Shown: piece after piece, positions 16,256 through 25,138 of the stretch
Numbering within the stretch: the first letter of the stretch is position 1
Layout: each line of letters starts with the position of its first letter
Source: Leptospiraceae bacterium
Lineage (GTDB): Bacteria > Spirochaetota > Leptospiria > Leptospirales > Leptonemataceae
NCBI GenBank assembly: GCA_026005135.1
Contig: BPKM01000001.1
Location: forward strand, 744,001-808,000
Direction: 5' to 3'
Length of the DNA: 64,000 bases
Notes under the pieces: generated by a model
Told to the model about the DNA's origin: nothing
What the model saw: only the letters and a program-made list of their open reading frames with translations
The model's database searches: none
Translations under genes and position numbers: made by a program

Positions 16256-17032
16256 TTACTCTTTTTCGAATGATTCTAAAATTTTAGCTGGATTACTTAT
16301 ATCTTCTGAAAATTTATGATTTGAGTCTATTTTTGGAAGATTAGAAATAGGAGGAGGACTTTTATTATCAATTATTTCTGTTCCACATGGACCCCCTGGT
16401 TGAATACAAATTTTCCATTCTCCAGTCCTTACATCATTTTCAAAATAACCAGCCTGGAAAAAACTACCATCATTAAAATAATATTGCCAGAAACCGTTTG
16501 CTAAATCATTGTTATAATTTCCTTTAAAAAATAATTTTCCATTATCATAATATTCTTTCCATTCTCCATTCCTTAATCCACCAGAAAAATGTCCTACAGA
16601 TTTTAAAATTCCATTGGAATAATAAAATTTCCATTCACCTTCTTTTTTATTATCTTTATAATTACCTTCTGCCTGTAATTGTCCATTGGAATAATAATAT
16701 TTCCATTTACCATTCATTTTGTTATTTATAAAATTACCTTCTGCTTTTAATGTTCCATCATTATACCAGAATTTCCAATAGCCATCTCTTAAATTATTTT
16801 TTAGAGGACCTTCTGCTTTTTTTACTTTATTTTTATACCAGACAATTTGATAGTTATTTTGGTTTAATACATATACTTGGTATTTTTCTATATATTTTGC
16901 TTTTTGAATTAAATCAGAATAATTTTGTTCAGCATTAATCTGAAAATGAAAAAATAATAAAGAAACAATTAGTACATTTTTTAAATTATATTTTATTTTT
17001 ATAAATATAAAATCTATTTTTTTTACTGGCAT
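16256..17032 (-). CDS. Exported YwqK/MORN-type repeat protein
   Basis: A 258-residue protein with an N-terminal hydrophobic segment (about residues 17-35, ending near INAEQN) and then six to seven tandem ~23-residue repeats of the pattern G-WK-YY-NG-L-EGNY-N-, i.e. MORN-like YwqK repeats (for example KMNGKWKYYYSNGQLQAEGN). The C-terminus is a low-complexity Pro/Ser tail. Databases often label such proteins toxin-antitoxin system YwqK family antitoxin, but nothing here suggests a toxin partner. Repeat units of about 69 bases also show as DNA repeats. A GAGGAAAT ribosome-binding site precedes the ATG. A surface or periplasmic binding role is likely. Confidence 0.75.
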   Translation of the reverse strand: MPVKKIDFIFIKIKYNLKNVLIVSLLFFHFQINAEQNYSDLIQKAKYIEKYQVYVLNQNNYQIVWYKNKVKKAEGPLKNNLRDGYWKFWYNDGTLKAEGNFINNKMNGKWKYYYSNGQLQAEGNYKDNKKEGEWKFYYSNGILKSVGHFSGGLRNGEWKEYYDNGKLFFKGNYNNDLANGFWQYYFNDGSFFQAGYFENDVRTGEWKICIQPGGPCGTEIIDNKSPPPISNLPKIDSNHKFSEDISNPAKILESFEKE

Positions 17033-17103
17033 ATTTCCTCTTTATATTATTAATAAATTTCTTAAAATGAATATCGGCAAATTAAAAAAAAACTATATTT
17101 CAT

Positions 17104-18471
17104 TTATTTATTTTGGGAATATAAATATATTTTTTCTTTAAGGACTTCTAATTCATTTTTTAAAAAAAGATCTTTTTGTAATAGATCTTCTATTTTTTTG
17201 ATTGCATATAGAATTCCTGTATGGTCATTTCTTTTTAAATATTTAGCCACATAGCTAAGGGTATTATTTGCTAATTTAACAGATAAATATGCTATAATAT
17301 GACGAACGAGAGAAACTCTTTTATTTTTCTTTTTACTTAAAATATCTTCTTTAGAAATTTTATAATGTTCGCATACAACCTGAATAATTATATCAATATC
17401 AATAAAGTTGCTTTTATCATAAAAAGGTTCTAATATAAAATCAATTTCTGTTTTGTTTAATGTAGATGGATTAATTTGATAAAAAGCTAATTTCTCAATA
17501 GAAGATTGAATATATCTAACATCACCATTTAATTTATAGGCTAAATGTTCTATCATTTTTTGAGGTAATTCAATATTATATTTATTGCAATAATGATTAA
17601 TAAGACTTATTTTAGTATAGTAATCAGGATAATGGAGATGAATTTTATGGAATGTCATCATTCGCGAAAGAATATCTTGTTCTAATTTTAAATATTGAAA
17701 ATCTCTATCCGATAAAATAATAAAAATTTTATTTTGCTCATGAAAATAATCTATAAGATTTCTTATTTCTTCCATACATTTTATTGCAGTAGGTTTTAAT
17801 AATTGAAAATCATCTAAAATTAAAATAGATTGAGATTTTATATGATCTAACCATTCAATAGAATTTCTTTTTTTTATGGAATGTACGAATTCAGAAATAA
17901 ATTCTGGTATAGTAAAATATATTATTTTGCTATGATGTTTTTTCCATGTTTTAGCTAAGGAAGTTTTACCACAACCAGAAGGACCATAAATAAATATAGG
18001 ACGAAAATATTTTTCTAATTTAATTAAATACGTTAATTCTTTATAATTTTCTTTAGAAGGATAAAATAAATCAAGATCCCAAATTTCTTTTTTATCATTT
18101 ATCTTTTGTTTATTATTAGAAGCAATATTCGTTGTATGTTTAAAAATATTTTCTGAAGTAGGTCTTTTTTTATTAAAGAAAACTACTTTATTTATATTAT
18201 AAGTATTTTTATAAAAATTATAAACTATGTGAGTTATAATATCCGAATATCGAATTTCAATATGATTTTGTAACTTTTCATTTTCTACATATAAAATGAT
18301 ATTATTATATTCATCATAAAAAGCATATAATGGTTTTATAAAATGCGAATAAAAAGGATCAGGTATAATTTCTTTAAATTGGTTTTTACATTCTTCCCAG
18401 TTTTCTAATATTTTATAATTATAATGTTTTATTAATTCATCTATAGAATAATAATATTCTTGATTTTCCAT
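17104..18471 (-). CDS. dnaA: Chromosomal replication initiator DnaA, divergent
   Basis: 455 residues with all DnaA domains: domain I (about 24-90, NWEECKNQFKEIIPDPFYSH, binding DnaB/DiaA in other bacteria), a short linker, AAA+ domain III with Walker A GPSGCGKT (~163-170), Walker B ILILDDFQLL (~216-225) and an LSRM box near the sensor, and domain IV (~365-455) with a helix-turn-helix ending in RNDHTGILYAIKKI, matching the RDHTTVLHA signature that reads the DnaA box. The Asp-His-Thr triad and an Arg in the basic loop are kept. The AAA+ part is unusually divergent (GCGKT for GLGKT, SRM for SRF). dnaN, recF and gyrB are not adjacent. It could be the sole DnaA or a paralogue. Confidence 0.8.
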   Translation of the reverse strand: MENQEYYYSIDELIKHYNYKILENWEECKNQFKEIIPDPFYSHFIKPLYAFYDEYNNIILYVENEKLQNHIEIRYSDIITHIVYNFYKNTYNINKVVFFNKKRPTSENIFKHTTNIASNNKQKINDKKEIWDLDLFYPSKENYKELTYLIKLEKYFRPIFIYGPSGCGKTSLAKTWKKHHSKIIYFTIPEFISEFVHSIKKRNSIEWLDHIKSQSILILDDFQLLKPTAIKCMEEIRNLIDYFHEQNKIFIILSDRDFQYLKLEQDILSRMMTFHKIHLHYPDYYTKISLINHYCNKYNIELPQKMIEHLAYKLNGDVRYIQSSIEKLAFYQINPSTLNKTEIDFILEPFYDKSNFIDIDIIIQVVCEHYKISKEDILSKKKNKRVSLVRHIIAYLSVKLANNTLSYVAKYLKRNDHTGILYAIKKIEDLLQKDLFLKNELEVLKEKIYLYSQNK

Positions 18472-18828
18472 AATATAATTCCTGTATATTTTTATAATTC
18501 AAAGAGACATAATATTTATAAAGTCATATAAAGTACGTATTAATTCCATATTATTTTTTCATTTTACTTTTTCAATCGTACATTATATAAAATACTTCGT
18601 AGAGTTTGATTTTTTTAATAAGAACTTTTTACCTTCCCCAAAAGAATTTTTTTATGATTATAAGTAATTAATATAAAAATCAATTAATATCAATAATTAA
18701 AAAAAATAATAATTTATATGAACATGATTCAAATTATTGTTTACAAAAAAACAAATTAGAAAATAGAATATGTATTAAATTATAATAGAAATTCAAAAAA
18801 ATTACGTATATAAAAAAATGAGGTTAAT
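18472..18828. other. Gene-free divergent interval between dnaA and the first SpoIIE gene
   Basis: A 357-base interval that is almost pure A+T, with long runs. I looked for DnaA boxes (TTATNCACA and complement) and found none within two mismatches, so it does not look like a classical oriC. Two short copies of a TACGTAT motif occur (near 18533 and 18801), the second about 25 bases before the SpoIIE start. GAGG just before ATG 18829 is the ribosome-binding site. No ORF, tRNA or hairpin of note is visible. It presumably holds the promoters of both divergent genes. Confidence 0.5.
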
Positions 18829-21800
18829 ATGTTGAATAATTTTTTTACTGTTGCAGATTTAAACTACGCTATATTTACGCTTTTTGCAGCATTTTATTTA
18901 ATTTCCATTAAAAATAAAAATAAATATACCAAGCATTTGATTATATTTTTCTTTGTTCTTGCTTTTATGGATATAGCTTATTTTTTATCTTCTTTATTGA
19001 TTGATCCTATCTGGCGCTTTCATCGGTGGATCACTGTTTCAATGGCATTATTAGGTACAGTTCATTCTGCCTATTTTGTAATGAATTATCCTCGAAAAAG
19101 CTGGAAACGATTTCCAGAAATATATTTTTATACTTTCTATTTTATCGATTTAATGATTATAATTGCTTTTATTTATACCTCATTAAAAGTAGATAAAGTT
19201 TATAAATTTGATGGTCATTTCTGGGATGTAAATGAGGCATTCTGGGGACAAATTGTTGGTTTATTTATTTTAATTAATGGTTTATTTACGGTTATTTCTG
19301 GTATAATACGATTCTTTCAAATAAGAAATGCGCGATTGCCAATTATACTAATTGTATTTGGATTTATTTTAATTGTAATGATTCCATCAATTACAAATTT
19401 AATGAATCGTTTATTTATTTTAACGCGCGATGAACATCAACATATCTGGGGATTATTGGGTATTACTGGTTCCTTTATTTTATTTGTTACATATGTAAAT
19501 TATACAAAAGAAAGAACAACTTTGTTAAGTAAGTTATATGCTATAAGTCTATTAACTATATTAATTATATTGCAATTTGTAAATTTCTTTGTTTTACAGG
19601 AAAGAAATATCATTTATGATCAAATCCATAAAGAAAGAAATCACAGAATAATTAATAATATAAATTATCGACCGGAAGAATTAGAATATTTTTTTAAGAT
19701 AAATTCAAACTTTGAATTTGAATTATTATATGGTAAAGAAAATGTTTTATTGCCCTTAGAAGATTATAAAAGAGAAGCAGCTATTATGCTTTTACAAATA
19801 CAATACCTAAATAAACAAGAAATCTCAAAACAAATAATTCCCTATGTTCAGGGTTATTTAAACTGGATACGAGAAATAGAACGAAATTATCCAGATTATA
19901 CAAGGCAGCAGGTTCTGGATCTAATCTTTAAAAATAAAAGAAAAATTCAATTATTAGAAAGCAAAATAAAAAATATACCAGAAGAAAAATTTGAAACAAA
20001 ATTTAAATCTTCTATTTTAGAAAAGAATTTAAATGATCCTATTTATAAGCATTTTTTAAGTCCAGAGGTTGTCTATAAGAAAGAAGTCTTAAATAAAATT
20101 CCAGTAATATATCATTTTGATGAAAGAATTTTTAAATATATACCTATTTCGAAAGATTTCTGGAAAAATACATTTGTTAATTATTATGTAATAGAAAATA
20201 ATCAATTATATTTAGTTGGATATAGTTATAAAATTTATAGAATCTTTATTGCAGAAATTGCAAATATATTATTTTATATTATTGTAATATCTTCTTTATT
20301 GATTTTATTAGGATATCCAGTATTTTTTCTTGTTTCTGTTTTAAGGCCTTTAAGAAAATTAATCTATGGTTTAAAAAAAGTAAATAAGGGAGATTTTTCT
20401 GTTTATCTTGATGTTTCTGTTAATGATGAATTAGGATATGTAACAAGAAGTTTTAATCAAATGGTAGATTCAATACGAGAAAAGAATCAACAATTAGAAG
20501 AATATGCAAATAAATTAGAACAAAAGGTACAGGAAAGAACAAAGGATTTAGAAAATAGTTTACGAGAAATTGCAGCATTAAAAGAAAAGCAAGATGGAGA
20601 TTATTTTTTAACATCTTTACTAGTTAAACCTTTAAATGCAAATGAAATAGGAAAAGAAGGAGATATAAAAGTTGATTTTATATTAAGGCAATTTAAACAA
20701 TTTAAATTTAAAAAATGGGAATCTGAAATAGGGGGAGATTTCTGTGCTGCTCATAAAATTCAATTACAGAATAAAAATTATAGTTTTATTGTTAATGCAG
20801 ATGCAATGGGAAAATCCATTCAAGGTGCAGGTGGTTCCCTTGTTTTAGGTTCTGTTTTAGAAGCTATAGTAGAAAGAACAAAATACCAAGACGAGGTAAA
20901 AACACTTTTTCCAGAAAAATGGTTAAAATATGCTTTTGTTGAATTACATAAAGTTTTAGAATCTTTAAATGGTTCTATGTTAATTACAATTGTTATGGTT
21001 CTAATTGATGATAACACTGGCTTTATGTATTTTTTAAATGCAGAACATCCAGATATTATATTATATAGAAATGGAAAAGCAGAATTTATAAAACCTAATA
21101 AATATTTAATAAAATTAGGACTACCTGCTGATGGATTTATTAGTATTTCTACATTTAAATTAGAACCTGGAGATATTTTATTCTTAGGCTCCGATGGTAA
21201 AGATGATATTGTATTGGGTTATAACAAAGATGGAACTCGAAAGATTAATTTTGATGAAAAACTATTTTTAAAAATTGTAGAAGAAACTGAAGGTAACTTA
21301 GAACATATTTATAGTAATTTAAAAGAAAGAGGTGAATTTATCGATGATTTATCTATAATTAGAATTGAATATACACCAGCAATTGAGAAAACTTCGAAAA
21401 GAAATTTAATTCATTCAGAAAATAAAAAGGACTTCGAAGAAGCTAAAGAATATCTTGTAAAATATAAAGAAACAGGTAAAATAGAATTTATCGATAAAGC
21501 GATTAACATTTTAGAAAATCTGGTAAATCAATATCCAGAAAATTATGTTATTCGTAAATTTTTAATTAATTCTTATTTAAGAAAGAAAGAAGAACAAGAT
21601 ATAAGAAAAGCAATTACACACTTAGAACAATTATTTTATTATTATCCAGAAGATTATAATGTTTTATTACAGATTGTAAAATTACTTTATAAAAAAAGAA
21701 TTTATGCAAAAGCAGCAGAATATGGAGAGATTTATCTTTTAAGAAATCCAGAAAATAAAGAAATATTAACTCTATTAGTTCAATTATATGATAAATTAAA

Positions 21801-21858
21801 AAATGAGCAAAAATTAAATAAATATAAAAATGTTCTTAACAAATTAGCAATTGGATAA
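18829..21858 (+). CDS. Membrane sensor SpoIIE-family PP2C phosphatase (7TM-HAMP-SpoIIE-TPR), copy 1
   Basis: A 1,009-residue signalling phosphatase. The N-terminal ~245 residues form about seven membrane helices. An extracytoplasmic domain (about 255-465) is closed by an eighth helix (~470-495). Then come a HAMP domain (~500-555, PLRKLIYGLKKVNKGDF), a coiled coil (~555-600), the SpoIIE/PP2C catalytic domain (~620-845) with metal-binding GGDF, DAMGKS, GSDGKDD and DDLSI, and a C-terminal TPR-like helical tail (~860-1009). Such proteins dephosphorylate anti-sigma-factor antagonists in partner-switching pathways; the partner is not in the window. The downstream gene is a full-length paralogue. 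Codon use here is normal for the region. Confidence 0.9.
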   Translation: MLNNFFTVADLNYAIFTLFAAFYLISIKNKNKYTKHLIIFFFVLAFMDIAYFLSSLLIDPIWRFHRWITVSMALLGTVHSAYFVMNYPRKSWKRFPEIYFYTFYFIDLMIIIAFIYTSLKVDKVYKFDGHFWDVNEAFWGQIVGLFILINGLFTVISGIIRFFQIRNARLPIILIVFGFILIVMIPSITNLMNRLFILTRDEHQHIWGLLGITGSFILFVTYVNYTKERTTLLSKLYAISLLTILIILQFVNFFVLQERNIIYDQIHKERNHRIINNINYRPEELEYFFKINSNFEFELLYGKENVLLPLEDYKREAAIMLLQIQYLNKQEISKQIIPYVQGYLNWIREIERNYPDYTRQQVLDLIFKNKRKIQLLESKIKNIPEEKFETKFKSSILEKNLNDPIYKHFLSPEVVYKKEVLNKIPVIYHFDERIFKYIPISKDFWKNTFVNYYVIENNQLYLVGYSYKIYRIFIAEIANILFYIIVISSLLILLGYPVFFLVSVLRPLRKLIYGLKKVNKGDFSVYLDVSVNDELGYVTRSFNQMVDSIREKNQQLEEYANKLEQKVQERTKDLENSLREIAALKEKQDGDYFLTSLLVKPLNANEIGKEGDIKVDFILRQFKQFKFKKWESEIGGDFCAAHKIQLQNKNYSFIVNADAMGKSIQGAGGSLVLGSVLEAIVERTKYQDEVKTLFPEKWLKYAFVELHKVLESLNGSMLITIVMVLIDDNTGFMYFLNAEHPDIILYRNGKAEFIKPNKYLIKLGLPADGFISISTFKLEPGDILFLGSDGKDDIVLGYNKDGTRKINFDEKLFLKIVEETEGNLEHIYSNLKERGEFIDDLSIIRIEYTPAIEKTSKRNLIHSENKKDFEEAKEYLVKYKETGKIEFIDKAINILENLVNQYPENYVIRKFLINSYLRKKEEQDIRKAITHLEQLFYYYPEDYNVLLQIVKLLYKKRIYAKAAEYGEIYLLRNPENKEILTLLVQLYDKLKNEQKLNKYKNVLNKLAIG

Positions 21859-22094
21859 TATTTATTTTTTCATTTAAGGAATAGTTATATCATATTCTAA
21901 ATAAACCAAGGTTTAACAAATCTAATTTCTTCTATATAAATAGGTTATATATGTTTACAAGAAAAATTACTATATAAATAAATCTCTTACACAAATATAA
22001 AAAAAATACGAAAATAATAAAAATATTGATTTTTAAAATTAATTATTTAACGTCGTATTAGTTATATATGAATTAAAGTATATAGGTTATTTTT

Positions 22095-25000
22095 ATGTAT
22101 CATACATTTTATACATTATCTGATTTAAATTATGCCATATTTAATTTTGTCGTTGTATATTTTTTATTAACAATTAAAGATAAAAAATATAATGTTTATA
22201 ATTTAACATTCTTATTTTTTATACTTGGAACAATGGCTCTCTCTTATTTTTTTAGTTTTGGACTTACAGAAAAATATTGGGCTTATCATCGTTGGTTTAC
22301 AGTGGGAATTTCGTTAGTAGGAACTGCACAATTATCTAATTTTTTATTCCATTATCCAGAAAAAAAATGGAAAATTTTACCTAAAATTGTATTTTTATAT
22401 CATACTATTGGATTATCTATTACAGCTGCTTTTGTTTATAAATCGATTAGTGCTCCAAAAATCTATCATTTTGATGGCCATTTTTGGGATGTAGATTTAC
22501 CTTTATTAAGTAAAATAATAGGTCTTGCAATTTTGCTTTTAATGATACTTGCTGTCATAACAGGATATACAAAAGCAATATTAGAGAAAAAAGGTAATCG
22601 ATTACCTTTATTTTATGTGACTACAGGTTTTATTTTTATTATATTAATTCCGGGTATTACAAATTTTTTAAATCGATTATATTTAATACAAAGAGATTTT
22701 CATCATAATTTTTGGGTGCTTTCTGGAATCTTAGGAACATTTATTGTATTAACAACTTATGTAAACTATACAAAAGAAAAGACAACTTTGTTAACAAAGA
22801 TATATGCAGTTAGTATAGCAAGTATATTAGTAATAATGCAATTTTCGAGTTATTTTATATTAAAAGAAAGAGAGAAATTTTATGATGTAAATCAGAATTA
22901 TAAAAGTGGTAGGATAATAAAAGATGAAAGTTTTCGTCCAGATGATTTATTAGCATATGGTAAAATTGATAATAATTTAAGAATCATTGGTTTATACCAT
23001 AGAGATGATAAACAGAATATAGAGGAGTTATATAATGAAGGGGAGGTAGTATTACAGAAGTTTCGAAAGAATATAAAGAGAGGAGAAGATATAACTAAGG
23101 GAATACCAGAGGGATTAAAAGGATATATAGGTGGTTATATAAAATGGTATAATGCCTTAAAGTTAGAGGGGAAGAGCAATGAAGAGATATTAGAAGAAAT
23201 GTATAAGAATCGCAATAAGATATTGTTATTAAGGAAGTTAATAAGCGAATTACCTGATAAAGGATTTGAAGAGAGATACAAGAAAGAGATATATGAGAAA
23301 CGGAAGATGAAGGATGTAGAGAAATATTTTATTGAATCCATAGGAATAGGAAAGAGTAAGAGAGAGATATTAGAAAAAATTCCTATAATGTATCAATCAG
23401 GAGAGAGATTTTATAGATATATAGAGAGATTGGGAGGAGATTTTTGGTCGAAGAGTTATGTATTATATTTTTATGATGTAGGGGATGAATTATATTTTGT
23501 GGTATATCGTTATAAGGAGTATAGAGAATTTATAGATGAGGTATCGAGGGTATTATTGAATATAGTATTGATATCAACGTTATTGATATTATTAAGTTAT
23601 CCGATATTTTTTTATTTATCAGTGATAAGACCTTTAAGGCGATTGGTAAATGGCTTGGAGGAAGTAGATAGGGGTAATTTAAATGTATATATAGATGTAT
23701 ATGTGGAAGATGAGTTAGGATATGTGACACGTAGTTTTAATAAAATGGTGGATTCTATAAGGGCGAAGAATAGGGAATTAGAGGATTATGCAACTCGCTT
23801 AGAGGAGAAGGTAAAGGAAAGGACACGAGATTTAGAGAGGAGTTTACAGGAGATAGAGAAGTTGAAAGAGAAGCAGGATGGGGATTATTTTTTAACTTCA
23901 TTATTATTAAAGCCTTTGAATATAAATGAGGTAGGTGATGATGGCGTAGTAAAAGTAGGGATAAAGATAGAGCAATATAAGAAATTTCAATTTCGACATT
24001 GGGCATCGGAGATAGGTGGTGATTTATGTAGTGCATATAAAATAGGATTGAGGGAGAAGGAATATATATTTTGTGTGAATGCAGATGCGATGGGGAAATC
24101 GATGCAGGGTGCAGGAGGTTCATTGGTATTGGGTTCTGTATTAGAGGCTATAGTGGAGAGGACGAGATATGATAGTGCAGTGAGGGATCAATATCCAGAG
24201 TTATGGTTAAAGAAAGCATTTGTAGAATTACATCGAGTATTTGAGAGTTTTGATGGATCGATGTTAGTATCATGTATATTATTATTAGTGGATAAGAGGG
24301 AGGGTTGTGTTTATCATATTAATGCTGAGCATCCGAATTTGATATTATATAGAGATGGTGAGGCTGTATTTATAGAGCCACGGAAACCATTAATGAAGTT
24401 AGGGGTATCGGTAGAAGGTTTATTAGAGATAGGGATATTAAGGTTAAAAGAAGGAGATAGATTAATAATGGGTAGTGATGGGAAGGATGATTTAGTATTA
24501 GGAATAGAAGATGGTGTAAGGAAGATAAATGATGATGAGGGTTTATTTTTAGAGGTGGTAAAGGAGTCTGGAGGAGATATAGAATTGATTTATGGTAATT
24601 TGAAGGAGAGAGGTGAATTTATGGATGATGTATCTTTATTGTTATTAGAGTATAGGGGAGATAGTGAGTGGTTAAAGCGAAGTAGGTATATGAATAAAGA
24701 GGATAAGGAACGTTATGATGAAGCGATAAGTTTATTGGATCAGGGAGAATATATTAGAAGTAGTGAGATATTAAGAGTGTTAAAAGAGGAATATAAGGAT
24801 AATGGAGTAATAAGAAAGCGATTAGGATATGTTTTATTAAAATTGGGTAAATATAGGGAGGGTTTAAAAGAATTAGAATATGCGATGGAATTATTACCAT
24901 GGGATTCAGAGATATTAAAGATATTATCGAAGAGCTATTTTCGCTTAGGTGATTTTGAGAGAGCGAGTGAATTTGGAGAGATATACATATTACGTGAGAG

Positions 25001-25121
25001 TGAGGATAAAGAGATGATAAAACATTTAAAAGAGGTATATGAGAAGATAAAAGAATCTGGAAGTGGTCGAATGAAAGAATTTGCAGAAGGAAAAATAAAA
25101 AAATATGAAAAGTATTTATAA
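22095..25121 (+). CDS. Membrane sensor SpoIIE-family PP2C phosphatase, copy 2, mosaic codon usage
   Basis: A 1,008-residue paralogue of the preceding gene with the same order: 7TM region, extracytoplasmic domain, HAMP (~510-560, PLRRLVNGLEEVDRGNL), coiled coil, SpoIIE domain with GGDL (~640), DAMGKSMQGAGG (~660), GSDGKDD and DDVSL, and a TPR-like tail. Metal-ligand positions are conserved, so it should be active. The first ~900 bases use the local A/T-ending codons, but from about 22990 to 25050 the gene switches to GAG, AAG, AGG, GGG, TTG, GTA and ATA, with no break in frame, and returns to local usage at the very end. This suggests a recombinant or converted gene. It lies 236 bases after copy 1, convergent with ubiD. 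Confidence 0.9.
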   Translation: MYHTFYTLSDLNYAIFNFVVVYFLLTIKDKKYNVYNLTFLFFILGTMALSYFFSFGLTEKYWAYHRWFTVGISLVGTAQLSNFLFHYPEKKWKILPKIVFLYHTIGLSITAAFVYKSISAPKIYHFDGHFWDVDLPLLSKIIGLAILLLMILAVITGYTKAILEKKGNRLPLFYVTTGFIFIILIPGITNFLNRLYLIQRDFHHNFWVLSGILGTFIVLTTYVNYTKEKTTLLTKIYAVSIASILVIMQFSSYFILKEREKFYDVNQNYKSGRIIKDESFRPDDLLAYGKIDNNLRIIGLYHRDDKQNIEELYNEGEVVLQKFRKNIKRGEDITKGIPEGLKGYIGGYIKWYNALKLEGKSNEEILEEMYKNRNKILLLRKLISELPDKGFEERYKKEIYEKRKMKDVEKYFIESIGIGKSKREILEKIPIMYQSGERFYRYIERLGGDFWSKSYVLYFYDVGDELYFVVYRYKEYREFIDEVSRVLLNIVLISTLLILLSYPIFFYLSVIRPLRRLVNGLEEVDRGNLNVYIDVYVEDELGYVTRSFNKMVDSIRAKNRELEDYATRLEEKVKERTRDLERSLQEIEKLKEKQDGDYFLTSLLLKPLNINEVGDDGVVKVGIKIEQYKKFQFRHWASEIGGDLCSAYKIGLREKEYIFCVNADAMGKSMQGAGGSLVLGSVLEAIVERTRYDSAVRDQYPELWLKKAFVELHRVFESFDGSMLVSCILLLVDKREGCVYHINAEHPNLILYRDGEAVFIEPRKPLMKLGVSVEGLLEIGILRLKEGDRLIMGSDGKDDLVLGIEDGVRKINDDEGLFLEVVKESGGDIELIYGNLKERGEFMDDVSLLLLEYRGDSEWLKRSRYMNKEDKERYDEAISLLDQGEYIRSSEILRVLKEEYKDNGVIRKRLGYVLLKLGKYREGLKELEYAMELLPWDSEILKILSKSYFRLGDFERASEFGEIYILRESEDKEMIKHLKEVYEKIKESGSGRMKEFAEGKIKKYEKYL

Positions 25122-25138
25122 AAATTTAATTTTATATT

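Noticed and set aside
16530..16800. CRISPR-like or satellite array suggested by periodic repeats
   Set aside because: The ~69-base period matches the codons of the YwqK protein repeats; there are no identical repeats with unique spacers.
16256..17032. Toxin-antitoxin module because of the YwqK repeat protein
   Set aside because: The neighbours are an FMO and dnaA; no small toxin gene is adjacent, and the protein is exported. The label comes from database naming only.
18472..18828. Replication origin upstream of dnaA
   Set aside because: No DnaA boxes within two mismatches and no repeated 13-mers were seen; AT-richness alone is not evidence in such an AT-rich genome.
23135..24123. Three long minus-strand open frames (23135-23341, 23530-23730, 23755-24123) inside the second SpoIIE gene
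   Set aside because: They arise because the sense strand here is purine-rich at third positions, which removes antisense stops. They lie in a continuous, motif-bearing SpoIIE frame and have Ser/Leu/His-rich low-complexity products.
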